Assembly (NCBI GenBank): GCA_949288955.1
Contig: CASEMS010000048.1
Span: forward strand, 1 to 35,857
Source of the DNA: an uncultured Lentisphaeraceae bacterium
GTDB lineage: Bacteria; Verrucomicrobiota; Kiritimatiellia; RFP12; DVOR01
Reading direction: 5' to 3'
DNA: 35,857 nucleotides
Below, piece by piece: positions 23,300-31,165 of this stretch. The stretch's first letter is position 1. Every line of letters begins with the position of its first letter. The notes beneath the pieces are model-generated. The model was given only the letters and a program-made list of their open reading frames with translations, searched no databases and was not told the DNA's origin. Both the position numbers and the translations under genes were made by a program.

Positions 23300-25996
23300 T
23301 TATACCACACCTTTGCCCGAGACCCCGGGGCCTTGGAGCGTGGAGTGTCCGCCGCCGCGTTTGGTTACATGGATTTGCGTGGGGATGCGCTCGGCCAATT
23401 CGGAGACGTGCGAGATGATACCCACCAGCCGCCCCTCTTGGTGAATGCGGCACAAGGTGTCGATTGCCGCCTCCAACGTCTTCCCGTCGAGCGTGCCGAA
23501 GCCCTCGTCCAGGAAGAGCGAATCCACGCGCACCTTCGCGCCCGACATCTCCGAGAGCCCCAGCGCCAACGCCAACGACACCTGGAAGCGTTCGCCGCCC
23601 GAGAGGTTGCTCACCGGGCGCAACTCGCCGGCCTGGTCGTTGTCCACCACGAGCGGCAAGAGCCCCTCCTGCGCGGCCTCCTGCTTGCCCTGGTCCATGG
23701 GTGGCTTCCACAGCAGCGTGTAGCGCCCCTGCGACATCGCCTCCAGGTGCGGGGTCGCGTGGCGGAGCAGCTGACGCAGGGTGATGCCCTGGGCGTAACG
23801 CGTGAATTGGGCGCCACCCTCGCCCCCGAGCATCTTGTTGAGCAACGTCCAATCGTCGAGGGTCGCCTTCGCCTGTTGTTTCTGTTGTTCGAGCACCTTG
23901 CCTTGCGCGCGGTTCCGTTCATCCTGCCGCAACCGTTCTTCCTCCGCGCCCGCCTGCTTGGCGAAGTCGGCGACGGCCTCCTCGCGTTCCCTGAGCGCGG
24001 TGCGCAATTCCGCCGGCTCCGCGCCCAACCGTTCGCGGGCCTCGGCCAACGCCTGCTCCGTCAGCCCCACGGCAGCCTGTGCGGCGCGTCGCTCCTCCTC
24101 GGCCTTGGCCAGGGCCGTTTGGGCGGCGGCCAGGGCCGTTTGGGCGGAGGTGTGTTTCGCCTGGGCCTGTTCGCAGACGCGCTGGAGCAGGTCGCGCCAC
24201 TCCTCGGGCGGGCGCTCCAGGCCGAGTGCGGCGAAGGCGGCGCGAAGCGCGGCCAGGCGCTCCTCCACCTGCTTGGCCGCCGCCTGGGTCTCCTGCGCCT
24301 GCGCCGTGAGCGAACCCAATGAGGCCTCGATCGTGTTCCGGCTGGCCTGGTTGGTTTCGGCACGGGTCTCGGTGCGCGCGATGGCCGTCTCGAAGGTCTT
24401 TTGGAGGGCGTCGTGCTCCGCGCGCTTGTCGGCGCCCGCCTTCGTGGCGTCTCGGAAGGCCTTGTCGGCGCGCTTCCACGCCCGTTGGGCCTTGTCGCGT
24501 GCGTCCAATGCCGCCTTGTGGTTGGCCTTGGCTGCGTCGTAGGCACGCTGCGCCTCGGAACGTTTGGGCCTGTTTCCGGTGGCGAAGGGGTGCTCCAACG
24601 CGCCGCAAAGCGGACAGGGCTTGCCGGGCTCCAACGCTTTCAGGCGGTCCTCCAGGCTGGCGACCTGCTCGGCCAGGATGAGCGCGGACTCGGCGTTGGC
24701 CTCGGCGGCCTCCAAGGAGGGGCGGAGCGCTTCGAAGTGCTGCTCGGCCTCCTCGGCGGCGGCGCGCTTCCCCTCCGCCTCGGCCTCCAGTTTGGCCAGG
24801 TCGCCCTCCAGGCGCTCGACCTCGCCGCGGAGTTGCGCGAAACGCGCCGCGCGGTCGCGCCATTCCCCCTGCGCGGCGGGGAAGTCGGCGGGGCGTTGCG
24901 CCAAGGTGGCGCGGAGGGCCTCGGCGAGGGCATGGTCGTCGGCGATGGCTTGGGCGAGGCGCTTGAGGTCCCGTTGCGCCTTGGCGAGTGCCTTTTGGGC
25001 CTCCTGCGCCAACGCGTTTTTGCCCTTGAGGAGGGCCTCGGCCTCCCCGATTTGCCGTTGGAGGTCGAGGGCCTGCTTGATTCGCGGGGCGGCCTCGTCG
25101 CGGGTCTTGAGGGCGGCGGCCTCGTTGGCCTTGGCCGTCTCGGCCTTCGCCTTGGCATCGTCGAGCGCCAAGGCGGCCCGGACGTGCTCTTGGTCGCGCC
25201 GCGTGCGGGTGGCGAGCGCCTCCGTCCGCTTGCGCTCGGCCTCCTCGAAGGCATGGAGACGCTCCCGGAGGGCCTTGGCGTCGGCCTCCGCCCGGCGTTG
25301 CTCGGCGAGGAGGGCGTCGCGGTTCGCCTCGGCCTCCTGACGCGCCTCGTCGGTGAGGGTCTGGAGGCTTTCGAGGAGGGCTTTGAGCTGGTCGTGCGCC
25401 GCTTCGGCCTCCTTGTAGCGGCGGAAGATGGCGTCGCCGGCGCGGGCGAAGGCCTCGGTGCCGGTGGCCTGCTGGAGGATGTCGGCCCGTTCGTCGGCCT
25501 TGGCGGAGAGGAAGCGGTCGAATTGGCCCTGCGCCAACATCATCGTGCGCTGGAACTGATCGAAGGTCAGGCCGAGCGTTTGCACGATGAGCTTGGCGGT
25601 CTGCGATTTTTTGTTGTCGCTGATGACCTTTCCCGTCCGGAGGTCGGTGAGCGCGCGGGCTACCTCCTGGAGTTCGCCGGTCGGCTTCTTGTTTGCGCGG
25701 TGCTGCTCCCAGCGTGCGAGGAAGCGGCCCTTGTCGGTCTCGAAGGTAACCTCGGCCCAGGAGAAGCCCTGCCCGCGGGTCATGGTTTCGTTGCCGCCGG
25801 TCTTGGAGGGATGGCTTTGGCGGGCGGTGCGGCCATAGAGCGCCAGGGAAATGGCGTCCAGGATGGTGGTCTTGCCCGCGCCCGTGTCGCCGGAGATGAG
25901 GAAGAGCCCATCGCCGAAAGCGGGGTCCTCAAGATTGATGTGCCACTCCCCGGCCAAGGAGTTGAGATTGGCGAAGGAAACGTTGCAGAGTTTCAT
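23300..25996 (-). CDS. sbcC: Exonuclease SbcC, SMC-like ATPase subunit
   Basis: An 898-residue SbcC/Rad50-type ATPase. The Walker A motif GDTGAGKTT is at residues 36-44, followed by the Q-loop region (MLAQGQFDRFL). Two long coiled-coil arms rich in Ala/Glu/Arg flank the zinc hook CPLC (C461, C464), and the C-terminal signature and Walker B motifs (LSGGERF, VDSLFLDEGFGTLDG) lie near residues 780-830. With SbcD it forms the Mre11-Rad50-like nuclease that opens DNA hairpins and processes double-strand ends. The start overlaps the sbcD stop by 4 bases. Complete; its 3' end faces the repeat cluster. Confidence 0.96.
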   Translation of the reverse strand: MKLCNVSFANLNSLAGEWHINLEDPAFGDGLFLISGDTGAGKTTILDAISLALYGRTARQSHPSKTGGNETMTRGQGFSWAEVTFETDKGRFLARWEQHRANKKPTGELQEVARALTDLRTGKVISDNKKSQTAKLIVQTLGLTFDQFQRTMMLAQGQFDRFLSAKADERADILQQATGTEAFARAGDAIFRRYKEAEAAHDQLKALLESLQTLTDEARQEAEANRDALLAEQRRAEADAKALRERLHAFEEAERKRTEALATRTRRDQEHVRAALALDDAKAKAETAKANEAAALKTRDEAAPRIKQALDLQRQIGEAEALLKGKNALAQEAQKALAKAQRDLKRLAQAIADDHALAEALRATLAQRPADFPAAQGEWRDRAARFAQLRGEVERLEGDLAKLEAEAEGKRAAAEEAEQHFEALRPSLEAAEANAESALILAEQVASLEDRLKALEPGKPCPLCGALEHPFATGNRPKRSEAQRAYDAAKANHKAALDARDKAQRAWKRADKAFRDATKAGADKRAEHDALQKTFETAIARTETRAETNQASRNTIEASLGSLTAQAQETQAAAKQVEERLAALRAAFAALGLERPPEEWRDLLQRVCEQAQAKHTSAQTALAAAQTALAKAEEERRAAQAAVGLTEQALAEARERLGAEPAELRTALREREEAVADFAKQAGAEEERLRQDERNRAQGKVLEQQKQQAKATLDDWTLLNKMLGGEGGAQFTRYAQGITLRQLLRHATPHLEAMSQGRYTLLWKPPMDQGKQEAAQEGLLPLVVDNDQAGELRPVSNLSGGERFQVSLALALGLSEMSGAKVRVDSLFLDEGFGTLDGKTLEAAIDTLCRIHQEGRLVGIISHVSELAERIPTQIHVTKRGGGHSTLQGPGVSGKGVV

Positions 25997-27207
25997 TCCA
26001 TGCCTCCAATCGCTTGGCGGAGCAAGTCCAGATAACGGTTGCGGTCCGCCTCGGAAAGGGTGGGATCCTCCCTTAGGCGGAGTTCCGCCACCGCAAGCGG
26101 CGTGAACGCATCCAACGGTTGCGCCTCCGAGACGGTCGCCAGCCCGCCCCCCTCGTTGAGGCGCGGCCGCCCATCCTCGCGCACAAGCAGGCGGGCCGCG
26201 CCATCGGCGGGGACGCTCGCCTCAAGCGTCCGCCAGAAGGCCGTCAAGTCGCCCTCGCCCTCCGTTACGCGCGCGGCCATGTAGACCGGCTTGCCCGAGG
26301 CGACGAGCGCCTTCGTCTCGGCCAAGATCGCCTCCTGCGTGCCCGTCAGCCGACGCAACGCCACGCGCCGCGGCACCGGCACCTCCCGCACCGCGACGGG
26401 GTCGCCCGCCCGCTCGCCCACCTCCACCACGGCGACGGACTTGGGGCGCGCCGCCTCGTCGAAACTCATCGCCAGCGGCGCCCCCGCGTAACGCAGGCGC
26501 GGGTCGCCCCCCACCGTCTGCGGCAGATGCAGGTGCCCCAACGCCACATAATCCACCCCCGCGAAACAATCCGTCGGGAAGGCCTCCAACCCACCCACGC
26601 GCCGGCCGCGCTCCGAACGGTCGTCGCTGACCGCTGCCCCGGCGAGCGCGCAATGGGCCATCGCCACCACGGGCGCGCCCCGGGCGGCCTCGCGCGCGGC
26701 CTCCAACACGGCGCCGACGTGCACCTGCCAGCCCGCCGCCGTCCGCGCCGCCATGCCCTCCCCCTCGGCCAACCCCGCCGCGCGGGCAAAGGTGGCCAGC
26801 TCGCCATCGTTCATGAAGGGAAGCGCGGCCACGACGCAACCCGGGAGCGGGATGACCTCCCCCGACGGCTCGTCGGACGCCTTCGCCACCACCAACACGT
26901 CGAGGCGGGCCAGCAACTCGCGCGGCGCGGCCAAGAGCGAGGCGGAGTCGTGGTTGCCCGCCACGACAATCAGGCGGCCGCACGCGCCATCCTTGACGAG
27001 GTCGGCAATGAACCGGTAGTAACGCTGTTGCGCGGCGGGCCCAGGCTGACGCACGTCGAAGACGTCGCCGGCAATCAGGAGCGCGTCGGGGCGCTCCTCC
27101 CGGACAAGGTTCAGAAGGAAGGCGAGGAACGCGTCATGCTCCTCCCCGCGATCCTGGTCATGCAGACGCGCCCCAAGGTGCCAATCGGATGTGTGGATGA
27201 GTTTCAT
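25993..27207 (-). CDS. sbcD: Exonuclease SbcD, nuclease subunit
   Basis: A 404-residue metallophosphoesterase of the Mre11/SbcD family. Metal-site motifs are DWHLG (D8, H10), GDVFD (D48), GNHD (N85, H86), MAHCALAG and GHLHLP. The C-terminal part provides the SbcC-binding and DNA-capping region. It nicks or resects DNA ends in complex with SbcC. First gene of the minus-strand pair, with ATGA overlap into sbcC. GAGGT immediately precedes the ATG; the likely promoter places the start site almost at the ATG. Confidence 0.96.
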   Translation of the reverse strand: MKLIHTSDWHLGARLHDQDRGEEHDAFLAFLLNLVREERPDALLIAGDVFDVRQPGPAAQQRYYRFIADLVKDGACGRLIVVAGNHDSASLLAAPRELLARLDVLVVAKASDEPSGEVIPLPGCVVAALPFMNDGELATFARAAGLAEGEGMAARTAAGWQVHVGAVLEAAREAARGAPVVAMAHCALAGAAVSDDRSERGRRVGGLEAFPTDCFAGVDYVALGHLHLPQTVGGDPRLRYAGAPLAMSFDEAARPKSVAVVEVGERAGDPVAVREVPVPRRVALRRLTGTQEAILAETKALVASGKPVYMAARVTEGEGDLTAFWRTLEASVPADGAARLLVREDGRPRLNEGGGLATVSEAQPLDAFTPLAVAELRLREDPTLSEADRNRYLDLLRQAIGGME

Positions 27208-27214
27208 ACCTCAT

Positions 27215-27242
27215 AGTTTACCCTTTTTCGTTCCATCCGCAA
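27215..27242 (-). promoter_or_regulatory. Candidate sbcDC promoter
   Basis: On the minus strand, TTGCGG (27242-27237), a 16-bp spacer and TAAACT (27220-27215). Transcription would start near 27208, giving an essentially leaderless sbcD mRNA. The -10 is reasonable and the -35 moderate. Confidence 0.4.
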
Positions 27243-27409
27243 GCCGATTTTCCGGACGACCAAGCGTTTGGGGAACCGCCGATTCCGCAGATTGAGGCAG
27301 ATTTGGGGCGGGCTACCGCCCGCAGGACGTAGAAGGAGGCTTGGAAGGCATCGGTCTTTCGGGTCCCTCACGTCCTTCAAATCCCTCCCCGGCCGGTCTT
27401 GCCGCCGGA

Positions 27410-27453
27410 CACAAAGAAGCCCCCGGGCCGGGAGGCTCGGGGGCTTCTTTGTG
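27410..27453 (-). terminator. Terminator after the 128-aa gene
   Basis: A 16-bp perfect stem (27410-27425 with 27438-27453) around a 12-base loop. The arm is CACAAAGAAGCCCCCG. On the minus strand the stem ends in CTTCTTTGTG, so T-richness lies within the stem. It is located just past the stop of the minus-strand gene at 27472. Confidence 0.75.
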
Positions 27454-27471
27454 GTGTGGTCGCGGGCCGCG

Positions 27472-27858
27472 TCAGCGGCGCGAGGCGTCGGTCGCCTTCT
27501 GGAGCCCATCCGGGACGACAAACTTGTAGAAGGCGGCATTCGAGCCCTTGGGCTTGGCCAGGCGCACACGCAACGTTCCCGTTTCGCCCATCTCCACCGT
27601 TGCCATCTCCGCCGGCTGCCAGTCTCCCAAGGTTTCCGCCGTTTGGACGCCGATTTCCACGGTGACGTCATCCGCACCCACCTCAATCAGCGGTGCCGTC
27701 AGGGCGATTGCCTTCACCTGCTCATCCACCTTCTCCGTGAGTTGCGCCTTGCCGTAGATTTCTCCGGCGACAATTGCCTCGCGAAGTGCCGCAAACGCCG
27801 CCTCCGTCTTCACGTTCAAGGTGAACGCCGTGCCGTCCTGCGTGATTTGCGGCAACAT
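27472..27858 (-). CDS. Hypothetical protein (128 aa), possible C-terminal domain remnant
   Basis: A 128-residue product beginning MLPQITQDGTAFTLNV and ending FYKFVVPDGLQKATDASRR. The second half (GDWQPAEMATVEMGE…, LRVRLAKPKGSNAAFYKF) is beta-rich and resembles C-terminal domains of large secreted proteins in Verrucomicrobia-like genomes, but I cannot name a family. ATG 27858 is chosen because AAGGAGG lies 9 bases upstream; the longer open frame to 28044 crosses a palindrome and looks non-coding. There is no signal peptide, so it could be a truncated remnant of a larger exported protein. Confidence 0.6.
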   Translation of the reverse strand: MLPQITQDGTAFTLNVKTEAAFAALREAIVAGEIYGKAQLTEKVDEQVKAIALTAPLIEVGADDVTVEIGVQTAETLGDWQPAEMATVEMGETGTLRVRLAKPKGSNAAFYKFVVPDGLQKATDASRR

Positions 27859-27976
27859 CCCCAACGCCCTCCTTCCCCAACCGCCGCCACCCCACCTCAC
27901 TGCCATCCTCCTCCGCCAACAGTGCGAGAGAACCCTCCGGAGGCTCTTTATGACGCAACGTCCCTGACTTCTTCCC

Positions 27977-28020
27977 CCTCTCTTCCCTCGGGGCGGCATG
28001 CCGCCCCGAGGGAAGAGAGG
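27977..28020. repeat. 44-bp perfect palindrome
   Basis: Every base from 27977 to 28020 is matched by its complement around the centre GCATGC, with arms starting CCTCTCTTCCCTCGGGGCGG. It has no spacer loop. It lies in non-coding sequence between the 128-aa gene and the lipoprotein pair, about 0.8 kb upstream of sbcD. Confidence 0.95.
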
Positions 28021-28126
28021 CTCGGTGCACTTTTCAATTGACACATTACGCGCCGGATAGGTTGGGCCGGCGCTTGGAGGACCTGGGGGACTGTGGAGGG
28101 GTGTTGGCCGGTGTGGAGGGGTGGGA

Positions 28127-28741
28127 TTAGCGTGCGGTGCGTTTGGGGGGTGGCAGGAAGCGTTGGCGGTGGTAGGCGGAGACGTCGTTGACGAGGTTGT
28201 TGATGACGCCTTTTTCGGTGAAGTGCCAGGCCACGGGGTCGCTCCAGAGGAGGCCCAGGGGGGCGAGGGGGAGCCAGATGAACTTTTGGAGGCATTCGGC
28301 GGCGCCGGCGGCGTGGATGGGTTTGCCGCGCAGGTAGACCACCGCGGCGCCGTCGAAGGTGGCGTTGTCCCAGACGGGGATCAGGGTGAGGGATTTGAGC
28401 GCCCAGTTCCAGGCGGAGCCGCTGGTGGGGCCGTCGGTGCCGCCGGTGTGGAAGGTGAAGGCGATGTGATAGGTGTCCGGCTCGGGTTTCTCGGCCAGGC
28501 GCACGTCGGAGAAGAGGCCGGTCGCATCGAGCGCGTCGCGCACCTTGTCGCGCAGGCCGATGGCGTCGGGGCGGAACCAGAAGTCGTCGCGCGCCTCTTC
28601 CAACTCCACCGAGAAGGAGACGGGGCACGTGTGCGGTTCGGGGATGGTGTGCCGCGTCAGGCTGACGTTTGGCGCGTAGCCGCGGTCCACGGAGAGGCAG
28701 CCCGCCACGAGCAAGGCCGGCAAGAGGGCGAGGGCTTTCAT
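28127..28741 (-). CDS. Putative lipoprotein (204 aa)
   Basis: Starts MKALALLPALLVAGCLSV, a lipoprotein signal with lipobox LVAGC (lipidated Cys at 15). The mature part is mixed alpha/beta, with …FSVELEEARDDFWFRPDAIG, LRDKVRDALDATGLFSDV and a C-terminal half with hydrophobic patches (WNWALKSLTLIPVWDN, FIWLPLAPLGLLWSDP) that could lie in the membrane. No named family is recognised, though the layout resembles small outer-membrane lipoproteins of unknown role. The start overlaps the upstream lipoprotein gene by ATGA, so they form an operon. Confidence 0.8.
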   Translation of the reverse strand: MKALALLPALLVAGCLSVDRGYAPNVSLTRHTIPEPHTCPVSFSVELEEARDDFWFRPDAIGLRDKVRDALDATGLFSDVRLAEKPEPDTYHIAFTFHTGGTDGPTSGSAWNWALKSLTLIPVWDNATFDGAAVVYLRGKPIHAAGAAECLQKFIWLPLAPLGLLWSDPVAWHFTEKGVINNLVNDVSAYHRQRFLPPPKRTAR

Positions 28742-29481
28742 TGGCGGACCTCCAGGGAGCGGATGGCGCGTGGGTTGCGTTCGTAGGGGGCGAAGGTGGA
28801 GCGTGTGGTGAGGCGCGTGCCGTTCACGGCCAGGACGCGTTGCCCGCGCCGTATGCCGTCGCGCGCGGCGGGGCTTCCCTTCAGCACGGCCAAGACCGTT
28901 ACGGGGGCCTCCGCGTCCACCGGTTCGTCGGGCAGGCGCGGGGGGATGTAGAGGAGGGCGCCGTAGAAGCCCGCGTAGTCGCCCTTGCGCAGGAAGAGGG
29001 CGGTTTGCTCGTAGAGCGCCACGTCCGAGGCGACCGTCTGCGAGGCGATTCCGCCCGAGATGCCTGCCGAGACACCGGCGCCCGAATGGCGCCGCCCCCG
29101 ATAGCCGCCCACCGAATAGCCCAGCTGGGTCGAAGGCAGGAAGACCACCGAGGTTCGCTTGCCCGTCCCCTTGGGCACCTCGTCGATCAGCACCAGATCC
29201 GCACCCTCGTCCTCCGCCACGTCCACCGCGCACACCCACGGGCAATGCACGCCCACGAAGGCGCTCGATCCCAACGGGACGTAGCCCTCCTCCAACGCCG
29301 CGATCACGCCCTCCTCCGTGATGGCCGGGCGCACCTGCACCGTACCCGGGCGGCCGCGCACGAAGTGCTCGACCAGTTCGCTCGGTTGGGCGACGTAATG
29401 CTCCTCGTAGGCGTTCGTCAAACACCCCGCCGCCAACGGCGCCAACGCCAACGCGATCCATGCGTAAACCTTTGTCTTCAT
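28738..29481 (-). CDS. Putative lipoprotein with C-terminal PDZ-like segment (247 aa)
   Basis: The signal MKTKVYAWIALALAPLAAGC carries a LAAGC lipobox. The mature domain contains a Gly/Ser-rich loop (GAGVSAGISGGIASQ). The C-terminal ~50 residues read VTVLAVLKGSPAARDGIRRG and then QRVLAVNGTRL, a PDZ-like fold pattern used for peptide or partner binding. Probably periplasmic and lipid-anchored. It is translationally coupled to the second lipoprotein gene. There is no ribosome site before the ATG, and a -10-like TAGCAT ends 7 bases upstream, so the mRNA may be leaderless. Confidence 0.8.
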   Translation of the reverse strand: MKTKVYAWIALALAPLAAGCLTNAYEEHYVAQPSELVEHFVRGRPGTVQVRPAITEEGVIAALEEGYVPLGSSAFVGVHCPWVCAVDVAEDEGADLVLIDEVPKGTGKRTSVVFLPSTQLGYSVGGYRGRRHSGAGVSAGISGGIASQTVASDVALYEQTALFLRKGDYAGFYGALLYIPPRLPDEPVDAEAPVTVLAVLKGSPAARDGIRRGQRVLAVNGTRLTTRSTFAPYERNPRAIRSLEVRQ

Positions 29482-29638
29482 GCCGCAATGCTACCACAAA
29501 TCGCGCCGGCCCACGCAGACACCGAAGGACATGAAGGACTAGGGGGACCCGAAGGCCTTGAAGGACTGTGGCGGGACGGAGGTGTCGGCCGGTGGCGGTG
29601 GGTGCGAGCGGTGCGGCAATGACGCTTGGCACGCGCAC

Positions 29639-29665
29639 CTTGCCCTCCGCCGCCGCGCGGCCTAA
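29639..29665 (+). pseudogene. Relic of a PEP-CTERM gene 3' end
   Basis: Nine codons, CTT GCC CTC CGC CGC CGC, then GCG GCC TAA, spell LALRRRAA-stop. This matches the last codons of both PEP-CTERM genes, and the following GCGCG matches their downstream sequence. The body and the PEP motif are missing: upstream sequence is unrelated from about 29638. Repeat copy C follows, as it follows gene 2. Confidence 0.7.
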
Positions 29666-29723
29666 GCGCGAGGTTGCTCCGTGAACACACCCCTCGACAG
29701 AAAGCCGGGGGCGTTTTGTTCTT

Positions 29724-29957
29724 AGGGGGCGCGCCGGTATTGCGTCAGAGGCGTCGTGCGGAGACAGGGTCGGTAGCCGCGGGTGTCACGCCGCAGGCGG
29801 GACATTTTCTCGCGGACGCCGCTTTTTTCAGGAATGTGCGCTTGAGCGCGCAGACTTGGCGGCCGATCCGCCGTGTGTCAGCGGCTGACGCAGCGAGACT
29901 CAGCCGCTAAGTCTCCGAGCGATGGCGGCTGATCCACCTTGCCTCGGCCGCCGATTC
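29724..29957. repeat. Dispersed repeat, copy C
   Basis: 29724-29873 matches 22701-22851, and 29881-29957 matches 23122-23198, in the same orientation and order. It lacks the roughly 270 bases present between these blocks in copy B. It shares the phrases GTCACGCCGCAGGCGGGACA and CTAAGTCTCCGAGCGATGG. Confidence 0.88.
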
Positions 29958-29989
29958 TCTTTGGATGGGCCGCGGCGCGCCAAATCGCC

Positions 29990-30029
29990 AAGCCTCCAAG
30001 CCTCCAAACTTCCAAACTTCCAAACTTCC
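29990..30029. repeat. 8-bp tandem repeat, five units
   Basis: Two AAGCCTCC units (29990-30005) followed by three AAACTTCC units (30006-30029), contiguous. Non-coding; lies between repeat copy C and the phosphodiesterase promoter. Confidence 0.9.
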
Positions 30030-30074
30030 TCTGTCTACTGGATGACGCAGGGGGTGGGGTGGGGGGGACGTGGG

Positions 30075-30103
30075 TTGATGGGGGGGACGTGGGGTGTTAG
30101 ATT
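30075..30103 (+). promoter_or_regulatory. Candidate promoter of the phosphodiesterase gene
   Basis: TTGATG at 30075-30080, a 17-bp G-rich spacer and TAGATT at 30098-30103. The spacer starts with a run of G (30080-30086), like the PEP-CTERM promoters but shorter and interrupted. The start site would lie about 40 bases before the ATG. Confidence 0.5.
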
Positions 30104-30151
30104 AGGGATGTGCCGCCAATGGTGGCGACGCGTGAACGAAAGGATGATGCG

Positions 30152-31066
30152 ATGCGTGCGATGTGTTTCGCGGTGGCTGCGTTGGCGGCGGTGTTGTTGG
30201 CCGGGATGGCGCCTGGGGCGCAGCAGAGGGCCAAGCATGTGGTGTTGGTGGCGTGCGACGGGTGGGGGGCCTATAGCGTGCGGAAGGCTGACCCGGCGAC
30301 GATCCCGAATATCCGGGCGTTGATGGGGAAGGGGGCGTGGACGCTGAAGGATCGTTCGGTGCTGCCTTCCTCCAGCGCGATCAACTGGGCCTCGATGTTC
30401 ATGGGGGTGCCGACGGAGCTGCACGGCTACACGCAGTGGAACTCGCAGAAGCCGGAGATCAAGCCGAACCTGCTCAACGAGCATGGCATCGCGCCGACCA
30501 TCTTCTCCGAGCTGCGCCGTCAGCGGCCTGAGGCGCGCATCGACGTGGTGGCGGAGTGGGGCGGCATCGGCCACCTCATCGACCGCCAGGCCGTGGATTC
30601 CTATTTCCTTGTGCCGGGGAAGTATGAGGAGACGCCCAACGCGATCGTGGACGAGGCCGTCCGCCTCATCACGGAGAAGAAGCCGACCCTCCTGGCGGTC
30701 TGCATCGACCAGCTGGATCATGTGGGCCACGCCCAGGGGCACGACACGCCGGCCTATTACAAGAAGCTGGCGCAGATCGATGGCTACGTGGGGCGCATCC
30801 TCAAGGCCATCGACGAGGCCGGGATGGCGCAGGACACCGTGGTGATCCTGACGGCCGACCATGGCGGCGTCAAGAAAGGCCACGGCGGCAAGAGCCTGGC
30901 GGAGATGGAGATCCCCTTCATCCTGGCCGGGCCGGCCATCAAGCCCGTGGGCGAGTTCGAGGCCGCGATGATGCAGTATGACTGCGCCGCCGTCATCGCC
31001 GACCTGCTGGGCGTGGAGCCCCCCGCCGGCTGGCGCGGCCGGGCCTACCCGCAGCTGCTGCGCTGA
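30152..31066 (+). CDS. Exported type I phosphodiesterase / nucleotide pyrophosphatase family protein
   Basis: 304 residues with a signal peptide (about 1-23, …VLLAGMAPGAQQ). It belongs to the alkaline-phosphatase superfamily: metal ligands D36 (VACDGWG), D189 and H193 (QLDHVGHAQGHD), D236/H237 (TADHGG) and H244 (KKGHGG). A Ser cluster at 73-75 (LPSSSAINW) supplies the likely nucleophile. Such enzymes hydrolyse phosphodiester or phosphomonoester bonds of nucleotides or sugar phosphates; the substrate is not predictable here. ATG 30152 follows AAAGGATGATGCG. It is monocistronic, ending at a 12-bp inverted repeat. Confidence 0.88.
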   Translation: MRAMCFAVAALAAVLLAGMAPGAQQRAKHVVLVACDGWGAYSVRKADPATIPNIRALMGKGAWTLKDRSVLPSSSAINWASMFMGVPTELHGYTQWNSQKPEIKPNLLNEHGIAPTIFSELRRQRPEARIDVVAEWGGIGHLIDRQAVDSYFLVPGKYEETPNAIVDEAVRLITEKKPTLLAVCIDQLDHVGHAQGHDTPAYYKKLAQIDGYVGRILKAIDEAGMAQDTVVILTADHGGVKKGHGGKSLAEMEIPFILAGPAIKPVGEFEAAMMQYDCAAVIADLLGVEPPAGWRGRAYPQLLR

Positions 31067-31089
31067 CGCGCCCCCGCCACCCTCCCGTG

Positions 31090-31128
31090 ATCGGCCCGCG
31101 CGCGCCACCCAGCCCGGCGCGGGCCGAT
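31090..31128 (+). terminator. Inverted repeat after the phosphodiesterase gene
   Basis: ATCGGCCCGCGC at 31090-31101 pairs perfectly with GCGCGGGCCGAT at 31117-31128 across a 15-base loop. Only TTGTGG follows, so it is not a canonical intrinsic terminator. It may stabilise the upstream 3' end. Confidence 0.5.
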
Positions 31129-31130
31129 TG

Positions 31131-31139
31131 TGGTATACT
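31131..31139 (+). promoter_or_regulatory. nfnAB promoter (extended -10)
   Basis: TGGTATACT at 31131-31139 is an extended -10 with a strong TATACT hexamer. No -35 match is present at the right distance. It lies 27 bases before the nfnA ATG. Confidence 0.55.
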
Positions 31140-31165
31140 ACGGCTTATCACACAAGGAGAGAGCC

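Noticed and set aside
22900..23310. A 136-codon minus-strand frame through repeat copy B
   Set aside because: It is made of the repeat units and two hairpins, has no ribosome site and gives an Arg/Gly/Ala-rich product.
24401..26035. A 544-codon plus-strand frame opposite sbcC
   Set aside because: Shadow of the sbcC coiled-coil codons; the product is Gly/Leu/Glu-rich without motifs.
28038..28066. A perfect TTGACA -35 hexamer on the plus strand
   Set aside because: No acceptable -10 at 16-18 bases and no plus-strand gene downstream until 30152.
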